Positions 5,894 through 14,206 are shown, counted from the stretch's first letter. The stretch: 14,460 bases of DNA from Paradesertivirga sp036399495 (GCA_036399495.1 DASWMZ010000219.1:1-14460), one strand, 5' to 3'. Numbers and translations are program-made. The notes: generated by a model not told the origin, from the sequence alone.

Positions 5894-6255
5894 TATCCTG
5901 CTACCTCCTCAGTTTTTTTCTTTTGATTGAAAGCACCACTGCGTTTTTTCTCGCTGTAAGCAATTGCATGCTTATCAAGGGCGATGGTTAAAAATCGCAT
6001 AATACGCTCATCACGTCTAAATTCAATCTCCAGTTTGTTAATTAATTCACCCGGAGCCTTGTATTCAGTTAGGTGATAGTATCCCGTTGTTTTCTTTTGA
6101 ATAGGATACGCTAGTTTCTTCAAACCCCAATTATCTTCATTGATAATTTCGGCTCCGTTATCGGTTAGAATGCCGCGAAATTTAGCAAGTGCTTCTTTCA
6201 CAACCTCTTCAGATAACAACGGGGTAAGAACGATTAGTGTTTCGTACTGTTGCAT
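5893..6255 (-). CDS. rpsF: 30S ribosomal protein bS6
   Basis: The 120-residue protein has the bS6 fold signature: YETLIVLTPLLSEE at the N-terminus, ILTDNGAEIINEDNWGLKKL, YPIQKKTTGYYHLTEY and LEIEFRRDERIMRFLTIALD. The C-terminal tail is charged and ends EEVAG. bS6 forms a heterodimer with bS18 on the 30S platform. It is the first gene of the operon; the ATG at 6255 has an AT-rich leader with no Shine-Dalgarno and sits about 30 bases after a canonical -7 element (6284-6291). Confidence 0.97.
   Translation of the reverse strand: MQQYETLIVLTPLLSEEVVKEALAKFRGILTDNGAEIINEDNWGLKKLAYPIQKKTTGYYHLTEYKAPGELINKLEIEFRRDERIMRFLTIALDKHAIAYSEKKRSGAFNQKKKTEEVAG
5903..5909 (-). promoter_or_regulatory. Strong Shine-Dalgarno upstream of rpsR
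   Basis: The minus strand reads AGGAGGT with a 9-base spacer to the rpsR ATG. It also encodes part of the rpsF C-terminus (Glu-Glu-Val), so the bases do double duty. It could allow preferential initiation by ribosomes with an exposed anti-Shine-Dalgarno. Confidence 0.7.
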
Positions 6256-6283
6256 GTTATTTATTTGCCCTTTTTTGGGATTG

Positions 6284-6291
6284 CAAAGATA
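6284..6291 (-). promoter_or_regulatory. Promoter of the rpsF-rpsR-rplI operon
   Basis: The minus strand reads TATCTTTG, a perfect TAnnTTTG -7 element. A TTTGG about 19 bases upstream is a good candidate -33 element. The bases after it (CAATCCCAAA) equal those at the tRNA-Phe promoter, suggesting shared start-site features of growth-regulated promoters. Confidence 0.75.
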
Positions 6292-6347
6292 GAGGAAATA
6301 CTTTAGCTACCAAATAGTTAAAGCAAATAAGATTCATCTTATATGAC

Positions 6348-6375
6348 AAAGACAGGAGATAGCTCTCCTGTCTTT
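6348..6375 (-). terminator. Terminator after the secreted-protein gene
   Basis: AAAGACAGGAG (6348-6358) and CTCCTGTCTTT (6365-6375) form a perfect 11-base stem with a six-base loop. It lies about 60 bases past the stop of the minus-strand gene ending at 6434 and before the rpsF promoter. The A/T-rich arm ends suit rho-independent termination and insulate the ribosomal operon. Confidence 0.8.
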
Positions 6376-6433
6376 AAAATTTAATGTTTTTTCTTAAAGA
6401 AGTTGATATGCTATCGATCCAACTGCATGATTC

Positions 6434-7489
6434 TTATAATCCGTTCAAAAAATCCTGCGTATGATGATCAAGGAACTTTTTAGTTGCGCTATAAACCCCC
6501 TCTACATATTTTTTGCTGTCAACTTCAATGATTTTGGTTGATTTGCTATCAACATTGTCGGGCATATATACTTTATACACTCCCATCCTGGTCCCCGTCG
6601 CGTCGGCATCATTTTTAGCGAAGCTTTGAAGCTTTGTATCTTCGATAACACCTTCTATTCCTAAGCCCTTACCCAAAGTCCCGATATAACTTGTAGTTGA
6701 TCCCATGCCCATCTTACCATGGTAAAACCCTACACTGCTGGTAATCGGGATAATATCATTTTGTCCTTTCATTTTAAATTTGGCATCGCTGGTCATCTCA
6801 ATTGCTTCCTGACCTGCAAGACGGAGATTTGTTTTCACTTTTATATTCGCGCCTGCGCCACGAAAAGCACCTTGACTCTCTACAAACATGACAAACATAT
6901 TCACATTAGCAATAATTGCGTTATCCAGGTCTTTCGACATTTTCGGATACATCATCGCCGGATTATTTAAAAACCCACCGCTTTTTGCTTTTCCGTCTTT
7001 GCCAACTTTCTTTACGAAATATTCGTAGCCAGTTGGTGCCGTAGCCATCACACCGGGAAACTGAGACCGGCTAACAGTTCCGCCCTGCAACCTTGTAAAA
7101 TCAGCATAGGACTCTAGTTTAGCAGCTTCATCAGCTGTTATAACCTGTAATCCTTTTGCTTTTATCTGTGCAAGAAAGTCCTGATATAATTTATCGGTAA
7201 TCTGTTGCACGTCACTTTCGGTCAGGCCGGTCAAGCCGATTGATAGCTGCGCTTTTGAATCGCCTTTATGCCCCCCGCCCAACATTGAACCTCCCTGTTT
7301 GAAGTCCTCCTTCTCGTTATATACCTGATAGTTTACTGAAAAGTTGGAGATGTAGAGTCGTTTGGCGTCTTTGGCTTTGTTTAAGCCATACTTCGAATCT
7401 TTTGGTTTAAACTCGGTGAGGGTTTGTGCTTCTGCCGTTGTTACGCCGATCAGCAGTGCAATTGCTAGAAATTTTGTCTGAATGCTCAT
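6434..7489 (-). CDS. Secreted protein of unknown function
   Basis: The 351-residue protein starts at ATG 7489 with a signal peptide (basic Lys6, hydrophobic FLAIALLIGV, cleavage after AEA near residue 21). The mature protein is soluble in appearance. It has a glycine-rich segment GGSMLGGGHKG at 66-76, a helical region at about 88-125 and later segments of alternating hydrophobic residues such as ANIKVKTNLRLAG, which suggest beta structure. There is no lipobox, sorting domain or catalytic motif that I recognise. A position-by-position fit to a -7 element is imperfect (TTTATTTG about 30 bases upstream). It sits alone between two hairpins and a regulator, so context gives no role. It is likely periplasmic or outer-membrane associated. 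Confidence 0.75.
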   Translation of the reverse strand: MSIQTKFLAIALLIGVTTAEAQTLTEFKPKDSKYGLNKAKDAKRLYISNFSVNYQVYNEKEDFKQGGSMLGGGHKGDSKAQLSIGLTGLTESDVQQITDKLYQDFLAQIKAKGLQVITADEAAKLESYADFTRLQGGTVSRSQFPGVMATAPTGYEYFVKKVGKDGKAKSGGFLNNPAMMYPKMSKDLDNAIIANVNMFVMFVESQGAFRGAGANIKVKTNLRLAGQEAIEMTSDAKFKMKGQNDIIPITSSVGFYHGKMGMGSTTSYIGTLGKGLGIEGVIEDTKLQSFAKNDADATGTRMGVYKVYMPDNVDSKSTKIIEVDSKKYVEGVYSATKKFLDHHTQDFLNGL

Positions 7490-7595
7490 GATTAGTTAAT
7501 GATATTTAATACATCAAATAAACCATCTCTCCGGCGAATTTTTGTCGCATCAAAGGAATTGAGACAAATTTTGCGTTACATTTTGGCTGCGAAAT

Positions 7596-8726
7596 CTAAG
7601 ATTCGATTTTCAGGAATTCTTTAGGAGTAATATCAGTATGTTTTTTAAACGCCCGGTAAAAGGAAGCCCGGCTGTTAAAGCCAGACTGATAAGCTATATA
7701 TTCAATGGTGTTTTGTTCTGATAATTCTTTTAATAAGATCTTAGATTTTTGGACCCGCTTTTCATTTATTAACTCGTAAAAGGTCTTTTTAAGCACTTTG
7801 TTTATAGCAAGGGAAAGTCGGGCTACCGGGATGTTTAGTTCTTTAGCTAATGCTTCGAGACTCAAATCCGGGTTTGTAAAGGGTTGCTCTGTAATAAGAT
7901 AATCTTCTACTTGTTGCGCCAATATTGCAAGTTCGGCATCTACTATTATTTGCTGTGAGAAGTCTTTTTTGTCTTCCTCAAAATTTGGCAGTACATTTTC
8001 CTCAAGGAAGTTTGCGTACGATGTATGAGTAAAAATTGAGTGATAATGAAAGCTGTAATAAAGGATAAAGAAATAGATTACAGTCAAAACCAGGGGAAGA
8101 TAAATGTACTCGACTTGAATTGTGGGCAGAGTTACATACAAGGCAATTGTGACCACATTAAGTATCCATATTAACGATAAGAATTTTGTGATATAAGTAA
8201 CACGCGTTTTATCGTAATTAGATAAAGTATAAGAAAGTTTCTTTCGATAATTATAGATATCAATAGCCGCAACGGTGAAATAAACCTGTTGCATGAGAAT
8301 AAATAATCCATTGATGATATTCATCTGCCAAGGATAGGGCTCCTGTAAAATACCGCTAAGGTAAGCCGCCTGCGCCTCCTCTGGCATAAAAGCAAATTCA
8401 AAAGCAAAGTAAACCGCTAAAGACATCGCTAATCCGGTTAAAAAGAAAAGAGGATGTTTAACGCTCGCTTTTTTATTAATCAAAAGATGTACGTAGAGAA
8501 GCACTAATGGTGCGAATGCAAAACAGTTGACCTGGGCGAAAAAATAGATATAAGGAGATTTATATAAACCTCCAGACAATACATTTATATTACTAAGGAA
8601 ATTTATTCCTGGATTAATTAATATTAAGGCAAGAATTTTATTGGGTAATGCATTATTCTTTCTGAAAAAAAGCAGGCAGAACAAAAAGGATAAGTTGCAA
8701 AGAGTTATGATATTTAAAATCAGCAT
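7596..8726 (-). CDS. AraC-family transcriptional regulator with seven-helix membrane sensor domain
   Basis: The 376-residue protein has an N-terminal membrane domain with about seven hydrophobic helices (near 2-21, 28-47, 57-83, 93-113, 135-158, 178-200 and 206-228). A linker follows, then a C-terminal AraC/XylS double helix-turn-helix (about 278-373). The second HTH includes IEYIAYQSGFNSRASFYRAFKKHTD and the end motif TPKEFLK. This architecture is frequent in Bacteroidota and couples an unknown membrane signal to DNA binding from the membrane. The start is ATG 8726. Neighbours are divergent dnaX and the co-directional secreted-protein gene, neither of which identifies its ligand or regulon. 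A short palindrome at 8778-8790 upstream could be an operator. Confidence 0.88.
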   Translation of the reverse strand: MLILNIITLCNLSFLFCLLFFRKNNALPNKILALILINPGINFLSNINVLSGGLYKSPYIYFFAQVNCFAFAPLVLLYVHLLINKKASVKHPLFFLTGLAMSLAVYFAFEFAFMPEEAQAAYLSGILQEPYPWQMNIINGLFILMQQVYFTVAAIDIYNYRKKLSYTLSNYDKTRVTYITKFLSLIWILNVVTIALYVTLPTIQVEYIYLPLVLTVIYFFILYYSFHYHSIFTHTSYANFLEENVLPNFEEDKKDFSQQIIVDAELAILAQQVEDYLITEQPFTNPDLSLEALAKELNIPVARLSLAINKVLKKTFYELINEKRVQKSKILLKELSEQNTIEYIAYQSGFNSRASFYRAFKKHTDITPKEFLKIES

Positions 8727-9089
8727 ATAAGAGCCGGTAAAATATTTTCCTAAATTATAAATTTATTTCACCGCAACGAGTGTTACACTCCGAGCATAAG
8801 GGAAAAAAATATATTGAATTTACTCAACGGAATGATTGGAACCTCTATCGTCTAATCTGTCGTAAAATACAAAAGCGCCTTTGGGGGCGCTTTGTAAACC
8901 TAACCTATATAAAAACCACTTAACTTAACCAAATCTTATGTACACTTATACCCAGGTTTTATAAATAGGTTACAAAAATTTAAAAAAATTTAAATTGCTT
9001 TTTAAAGTATCTATTCCTTGTAAAATACAGGTTCACATAATCGTAATTCGCCTGCATAATTCTGACTTCTTCTTATTATTTTAGGGGCG
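8727..9089. other. Intergenic region between the AraC-type regulator and dnaX
   Basis: This 363-base AT-rich divergent region has no ORF longer than about ten codons. It contains a small palindrome at 8778-8790 (GAGTGTTACACTC), a strong GC hairpin at 8872-8893 and a very AT-rich tract near 8970-9005. I found no perfect TAnnTTTG element for dnaX; a weak candidate, TAATTCG, lies near 9043-9049. Confidence 0.5.
8872..8893. terminator. Orphan GC-rich hairpin (terminator-like)
   Basis: AAAGCGCC (8872-8879) and GGCGCTTT (8886-8893) form a perfect eight-base stem with loop TTTGGG. The arms end in AAA/TTT like a bidirectional intrinsic terminator, but no annotated gene reads into it from either side. 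It may end an unrecognised small transcript or upstream-directed transcription. Confidence 0.55.
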
Positions 9090-10892
9090 ATGGATAATTT
9101 TATTGTGTCGGCGAGAAAGTATAGACCAGCAACGTTTGAAAGCGTTGTAGGTCAACAACATATCACCAACACCTTAAAAAATGCCATCAAAAACAATCAG
9201 CTCGCCCAGGCATTTTTATTTTGCGGTCCACGTGGTGTGGGCAAAACTACCTGCGCGCGTATTCTTGCTAAAACTATCAATTGTCAAAACTTATCTGATC
9301 AGGTAGAAGCTTGTGGCGAATGTGAATCATGCCGATCATTTCTTAACGGTAACTCGTTTAGTATACATGAACTGGATGCTGCATCGAATAATTCAGTCGA
9401 CGATATCCGTAGTTTAATTGAACAAGTAAGAATACCGCCACAAACCGGCAAGTACAAAATTTATATTATTGATGAGGTTCACATGCTATCGCAGGCAGCT
9501 TTTAACGCGTTTTTAAAAACGCTAGAAGAACCTCCCTCCTACGCAATATTTATTTTAGCTACTACCGAGAAGCACAAAATCTTACCCACCATTCTTTCGA
9601 GGTGCCAGATTTTCGACTTTAACAGGATACGTGTAGAAGACATGGCCAGTCATCTGGCGTCTATTGCAAAAAAAGAATCTATTGAATATGACAATGACGG
9701 CTTACACCTAATTGCTCAAAAAGCGGATGGCGGCTTGCGCGATGCCCTTTCTATGTTCGACCAGATTGTTAGCTTTTCAAACAGGAACGTAAGTTATAAG
9801 GCAGTAATCGATAACCTCAACATTCTTGACTACGATTATTATTTTAAGATCACCGATAGTTTATTAAAAGAAGACATTGCCAACAGCTTGCTGCTTTTTG
9901 ATGAAATCCTTGCAAATGGCTTCGATGGAAACAACTTTATAAATGGCCTGGCTGCACACTTCAGGAATTTATTAGTAGGTAAAGACAACTCAACTCTAAA
10001 ATTACTTGAAGTAAGTGATGGTATTCGTCAGAAGTATCTGGAGCAATCAAAATCATCTTCGGCATCTTTTTTACTATCGGCGTTAAATATCGCTAACCAG
10101 TGCGATCTTAATTATAAAAACAGCAAAAATCAGCGTTTACAGGTAGAGCTTTCGCTGATAAAAATATGCCATATACCGTCGGCACTCAATCTTTCAACTA
10201 CTGCTTCCGCAGAAGCGCTAAAAAAAAAACCTGAATCTGAAGTAAAACCTGAATCCACAAGCGTTCCATCGCCTGTTTTGCCACCACAACCAGAGGCACG
10301 TAGGGAAGAACCGATACCATCCATTACGCCAATACATGCGGAAATAGTTGCAGAAAGCACACGGGAAGAATCAATACCCCCTTCGCCAATTCCCGAGGAA
10401 AAACCGAAAATAGCCATCCAACCATTAAAATCGATTCCTTCTATTATCCCTAATTTAAATGACCTTAGTGGCAATTTGGCAAGGGCGGAAGAAGATGAAC
10501 CCAAATATGTATCGGGCGAAAGCCGAAAACCTTTTAATGCAGATGAATTTCTAAACCTCTGGAATGAGTACGCCGCTACTATAAAAAAGGCAGGTAAGAT
10601 TAATTTGTTTACCATCATGACAGGCAGTCCACCTACACTTCTGGATGATTCAAAGATTGAACTGGTAATAGATAATCGGATACAGGAAGAACTTTTAATG
10701 GTAGAAAAGATCGATTTGCTTAACTTTTTAAGAGTGAAGCTCGAAAACTTTGGCATCGATATCATCACTCGTCAGGCCGAGCAAAACGAAAAGAAAAAGC
10801 TTTACACTTCTCACGAAAAATATCAGCACATGCTCGCTAAAAATCCGAAGCTTGAGGAATTTAGACGGAAGTTTAATCTGGATGTAAATTGA
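9090..10892 (+). CDS. dnaX: DNA polymerase III subunits gamma and tau
   Basis: The 600-residue clamp-loader ATPase loads the sliding clamp and ties the loader to the polymerase. Visible motifs are the Walker A GPRGVGKT (46-53), zinc cysteines 65, 75, 78 and 81 (CGECESC), the Walker B box IYIIDE (124-129), sensor 1 ATTE (157-160) and the SRC finger motif (170-172). Domains I-III end near residue 370. A Pro/Glu-rich linker (about 378-475) and a tau-specific C-terminal domain (about 480-600) follow. A run of ten A's at 10220-10229 lies at the linker start. A one-base gain or loss would give stops within two to five codons, so a gamma product of about 380 residues is likely. The start is ATG 9090. 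The next gene overlaps its stop by TTGA. Confidence 0.97.
   Translation: MDNFIVSARKYRPATFESVVGQQHITNTLKNAIKNNQLAQAFLFCGPRGVGKTTCARILAKTINCQNLSDQVEACGECESCRSFLNGNSFSIHELDAASNNSVDDIRSLIEQVRIPPQTGKYKIYIIDEVHMLSQAAFNAFLKTLEEPPSYAIFILATTEKHKILPTILSRCQIFDFNRIRVEDMASHLASIAKKESIEYDNDGLHLIAQKADGGLRDALSMFDQIVSFSNRNVSYKAVIDNLNILDYDYYFKITDSLLKEDIANSLLLFDEILANGFDGNNFINGLAAHFRNLLVGKDNSTLKLLEVSDGIRQKYLEQSKSSSASFLLSALNIANQCDLNYKNSKNQRLQVELSLIKICHIPSALNLSTTASAEALKKKPESEVKPESTSVPSPVLPPQPEARREEPIPSITPIHAEIVAESTREESIPPSPIPEEKPKIAIQPLKSIPSIIPNLNDLSGNLARAEEDEPKYVSGESRKPFNADEFLNLWNEYAATIKKAGKINLFTIMTGSPPTLLDDSKIELVIDNRIQEELLMVEKIDLLNFLRVKLENFGIDIITRQAEQNEKKKLYTSHEKYQHMLAKNPKLEEFRRKFNLDVN
10203..10229 (+). promoter_or_regulatory. 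Putative dnaX slippage signal: hairpin plus ten-A run
   Basis: GCTTC (10203-10207) and GAAGC (10212-10216) form a stem with loop CGCA, followed after three bases by ten A's (10220-10229). In frame this reads CTA AAA AAA AAA CCT. Eleven A's give ACC TGA; nine A's give AAC CTG AAT CTG AAG TAA. The layout resembles the known dnaX slippage or frameshift sites of Thermus and E. coli, which generate gamma. Usage here is inferred. Confidence 0.6.
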
Positions 10893-13297
10893 GTTTATTG
10901 GAACCAGTATTTGTGCCTACAACATATTACACAAGATACCTCAGTTCATTACATCTTAGTCTTTCATTCCTGATCTTTTTTTTACTGATGGCAACGAGCG
11001 CATCATCGCAAAGCAAGCAATTTAAAGTCGAAGGTTATTTATATACATCCGAAACCTCAAATCCAATTGCAAACGCCATTTTTAAAGCTAGTTCCGGGCA
11101 AAGCACCAGAAGTAAAGACAATGGCTATTTCTCACTAAATCTTCCTTTCGGGAAAAATCAGATAACGATTACCCACCTTACTTACGATACTTTAAATATA
11201 AAGATTGAGGTGACAGGAAATACTCAAACTGCCTATTACCTGAATTTGAAATCTGCCGCTATGGCGGAAGTTAAAGTTTCGGCAAAGAAAAGCAACGCTA
11301 ATAAGATCTCTCCAAATGTTTCAACTATTACAAATGATGATCTGGAAAAGGTGCCCGCTTTTTTAGGTCAGCGCGATCCTATCAAAGCCCTACAAACCCT
11401 CCCCGGAACCGGTAAAGGCGGAGAGGGAAACTCAGGTTTTTATGTACGGGGGGCAACGTCAGGACAGAATCTTACTATTTTCAACGACGCTGTAATTTAC
11501 AACCCCTCGCACCTGCTTGGATTTTTCTCTGTATTTAACAGCGGCGCAGTAGATCACATAAATCTTTATAAATCTGGCATCCCTTCAGAGTTTGGCGGCC
11601 GGCTTTCTGCGATCATTGAAGTAAATAGCAGCAGAAAAATAGCTGATTCTATTTCTATGGAGGGGGATATCAGTATTCTTGCCGCAAGTGCAAGCCTGGC
11701 AACTCCTGTTACGAAAAACTGGTCGATATCAGCAATAGCACGAAAAACCTTTATGAATTATACCGTTTGGCCTTTGCTGAGCAGCATGCAATCGACTTCG
11801 AGTTCCTTCAATAATATTAAATACGATTTCCACGACCTAAACTTTAGTTCGAACGCTCGACTAGGCAAAAGCAATTTTTTATATTTCAATGCTTACACCG
11901 GTGACGATGCTTTTGGTTTTGACGCCCGTGCCGATATCAGCAATGGAATGGATTGGCAGAATTCCGCATATTCGCTAACCTTAAAAACTATCATCAGTAA
12001 TTCGGTGGTGCTAAACAACACTGCCAGTTTTAGCGGCTATAGATTCAATTTTGGGTTGCAGCAGGATAATTTTGTAGCCGGAATTGCTTCAAATATCAGG
12101 GACTATAATTTTAAGAGCATTATTAATATTTACCTTGATAAGCATTATTTAAAAGGCGGCATTCAATACGTTGACCATAATTTCAAACCCAACACTCCAT
12201 CTATTCGATCATTTGGGGTTGATTATGATTTCGGTAATCCCAACACTTATTACTCTGATGAAAGTTCAATCTTCCTGAGTGACGAATATAAAATCTCTGA
12301 CCAGACAGGAATTTACGCGGGCCTTCGATTGACTAATTATCGCCATAAAGGACCATATACATTAATCAACGAGGATAAAAGCGAGGTGAATTTTGGTAGA
12401 AAATCGACTGTTAGGTCATTTTTATATTTGGAACCGTCGTTAACTTTTAAACAATCAATTAGTAATAATTCTTCTATCAAATTCTCTTTCTCAAGGAACG
12501 TTCAGCCCATCCACTTAATATCTGTTACGGCAGTAAACTTTCCTGCCGATTTCTGGATGCCTTCTTTAAATACCATTCCGGCAGAGAAAGGGCAACAATT
12601 TTCACTGGGATATTTTAGAGATTTTGGTCAAAACTACGAGTCTTACATCGACATGTATTATAAAAAGATGAATGGACTAATCGAATTTTCGGGTGGCATT
12701 ATGAGTTTGATCGACAATCTAAAAATTGAAAACAACTTATCTTTTGGAAACGGCGATGCTTACGGAACAGAAGTTTTCTTAAAAAAGAAAATGGGAAAGT
12801 TTACCGGCTGGATTGGCTATACTTTGTCTAAGAGCAATCGAACTTTTGAATTGATAAATGATGGAGAAACCTTCCCGGCAAAATACGATAGAAGACACGA
12901 TCTTTCAATTGTTTCGAATTATGCCCGAAATAGAAGCTGGAGTTTTTCAGGATCTTTCACTTACGCTACCGGAAATGCTTACACCAAACCAGAAAGCCGG
13001 TATCTTTTAGGTGGGAATATCATTAATGAATATGGCGCGTTTAACGGAAGCAGGATGCCTGCTTATCATCGGATAGATTTGTCGTTAACCTATAAATCCA
13101 AATTGAACAAAAGATTTGCAAGCGAGCTTTCCTTTTCTGTTTACAATATTTACAACAGACAAAACCCCATCTATATTTATTTTGATGCCGAAGGCAGTCT
13201 GGAACAACAACGTGTTACGATCAGGCCAAAGTCGGTTGCTCTTTTACCAGTACTCCCATCTTTAAGCTACAGATTGTTATTTAAGCAAACTAAATGA
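10889..13297 (+). CDS. TonB-dependent outer-membrane receptor with carboxypeptidase-like regulatory domain
   Basis: The 802-residue protein imports a ligand across the outer membrane using TonB energy. A signal peptide spans about 16-41 (LSLSFLIFFLLMATSASSQ). A carboxypeptidase-D-like beta-sandwich follows at about 45-120. The plug is at about 135-245 and contains SGFYVRGATSGQNLTIFND and IPSEFGGRLSAIIEV. The rest, rich in aromatic beta strands, is the barrel. The preceding AEVKVSA resembles a TonB box. No ATG precedes the signal peptide; the likely start is TTG 10889, overlapping the dnaX stop by four bases, with TTG 10898 and GTG 10913 as alternatives. ATG 10988 would remove the signal peptide. 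It overlaps the lipoprotein gene by ATGA, so the two probably work together. The substrate is unknown. Confidence 0.9.
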   Translation: MSLLEPVFVPTTYYTRYLSSLHLSLSFLIFFLLMATSASSQSKQFKVEGYLYTSETSNPIANAIFKASSGQSTRSKDNGYFSLNLPFGKNQITITHLTYDTLNIKIEVTGNTQTAYYLNLKSAAMAEVKVSAKKSNANKISPNVSTITNDDLEKVPAFLGQRDPIKALQTLPGTGKGGEGNSGFYVRGATSGQNLTIFNDAVIYNPSHLLGFFSVFNSGAVDHINLYKSGIPSEFGGRLSAIIEVNSSRKIADSISMEGDISILAASASLATPVTKNWSISAIARKTFMNYTVWPLLSSMQSTSSSFNNIKYDFHDLNFSSNARLGKSNFLYFNAYTGDDAFGFDARADISNGMDWQNSAYSLTLKTIISNSVVLNNTASFSGYRFNFGLQQDNFVAGIASNIRDYNFKSIINIYLDKHYLKGGIQYVDHNFKPNTPSIRSFGVDYDFGNPNTYYSDESSIFLSDEYKISDQTGIYAGLRLTNYRHKGPYTLINEDKSEVNFGRKSTVRSFLYLEPSLTFKQSISNNSSIKFSFSRNVQPIHLISVTAVNFPADFWMPSLNTIPAEKGQQFSLGYFRDFGQNYESYIDMYYKKMNGLIEFSGGIMSLIDNLKIENNLSFGNGDAYGTEVFLKKKMGKFTGWIGYTLSKSNRTFELINDGETFPAKYDRRHDLSIVSNYARNRSWSFSGSFTYATGNAYTKPESRYLLGGNIINEYGAFNGSRMPAYHRIDLSLTYKSKLNKRFASELSFSVYNIYNRQNPIYIYFDAEGSLEQQRVTIRPKSVALLPVLPSLSYRLLFKQTK

Positions 13298-14151
13298 AAT
13301 TAGCCATAAGATTACTCGCTTTAGTACTATTCTGCGTAGTATTTGGATGTCAGAAAGAAGATCCAAAATCACTTGGTGGCTATAATCCAAAGTTTGTAGT
13401 AGAAGGCTGGATTGAAGAAAACGATTATCCGAACGTAATATTAAGTCACAATCTACCTTTTTTTACTGCAGTAGATTCGGCACAATTAAGTGAGGTAGTA
13501 ATTCGGTGGGCCAAGGTAACAGTTAGTGATGGTGTAAACTCTGAAGTATTGACCGTAAAACGCGATAACAATTATTTTCCGCCTTATATCTATAGAGGAT
13601 CAGAATTGAAAGGTCAGTCGGGAAAAATTTATACGCTCAAAATTGAATATGCCGGAAATACCTTAACCTCTACCACCACAATCCCGCCAAGGGCGGCCCT
13701 GGATTCGATATGGTTTTTATCTAAAGGTGATGATAACAAACAGGCCCAATTATTTGTGAAGTTTACAGACAATCCCAATGAGAGGAACTTCTATAAATTA
13801 TATACTAAAACAAGTACCGAAAAACGCTTTATACCAACACTACTATCCAATCAGGATGATAAATACTTTAATGGTAAGGAGTTAACTATTCAGGCAAATC
13901 GCGGACCATTGAACAACCTTACAGTGAAAAACGATCCCTACTTTGAGAAAGGAGAAACTGTACTAGTTAAGTTCTCTGCAATACCGCAGGAAGGTTTTGA
14001 CTTTTGGAGCAACTTTCAGGATGAAGTAATGAATTCCTCGAATCCGTTGATTGGATCTACCGGAAAGATTAAATCCAATATCGAGGGGCCCGGTGTGGGA
14101 ATTTGGTGTGGATACGGCTCAACCATTTATCAGATTAAAGCTAATCCTTAA
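13294..14151 (+). CDS. DUF4249-like outer-membrane lipoprotein, partner of the TonB-dependent receptor
   Basis: The 285-residue protein has a lipoprotein signal peptide (MKLAIRLLALVLFCVVFGC) with the lipidated Cys at position 19 followed by QKEDP. The mature part begins with YNPKFVVEGWIEENDYPNVILSHNLPFF and has a mid-segment GQSGKIYTLKIEYAGNTLTSTTTIPP. This pattern belongs to the DUF4249 family, which in Bacteroidota is usually encoded next to a TonB-dependent receptor with a carboxypeptidase-like domain. It probably acts at the cell surface as the receptor's accessory subunit, by analogy with SusD; the ligand is unknown. The start is ATG 13294, overlapping the receptor stop (ATGA), which implies translational coupling. 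The gene ends just before a hairpin terminator. Confidence 0.85.
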   Translation: MKLAIRLLALVLFCVVFGCQKEDPKSLGGYNPKFVVEGWIEENDYPNVILSHNLPFFTAVDSAQLSEVVIRWAKVTVSDGVNSEVLTVKRDNNYFPPYIYRGSELKGQSGKIYTLKIEYAGNTLTSTTTIPPRAALDSIWFLSKGDDNKQAQLFVKFTDNPNERNFYKLYTKTSTEKRFIPTLLSNQDDKYFNGKELTIQANRGPLNNLTVKNDPYFEKGETVLVKFSAIPQEGFDFWSNFQDEVMNSSNPLIGSTGKIKSNIEGPGVGIWCGYGSTIYQIKANP

Positions 14152-14160
14152 ATAAAAAAA

Positions 14161-14175
14161 GAGGCTATAGGCCTC
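14161..14175. terminator. Bidirectional terminator between convergent genes
   Basis: GAGGC (14161-14165) and GCCTC (14171-14175) flank the loop TATAG. The left side has a run of A's (T's on the minus strand) and the right side is T-rich, so it can stop transcription from both the lipoprotein gene and the convergent minus-strand gene. Confidence 0.7.
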
Positions 14176-14206
14176 CTTTCTAAATATTTTTATTAGGTAT
14201 CAACTC

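Noticed and set aside
10130..10768. 212-codon minus-strand ORF
   Set aside because: It lies wholly opposite the dnaX linker and C-terminal region; its Ser-rich translation is a mirror of that sequence and has no recognisable domain.
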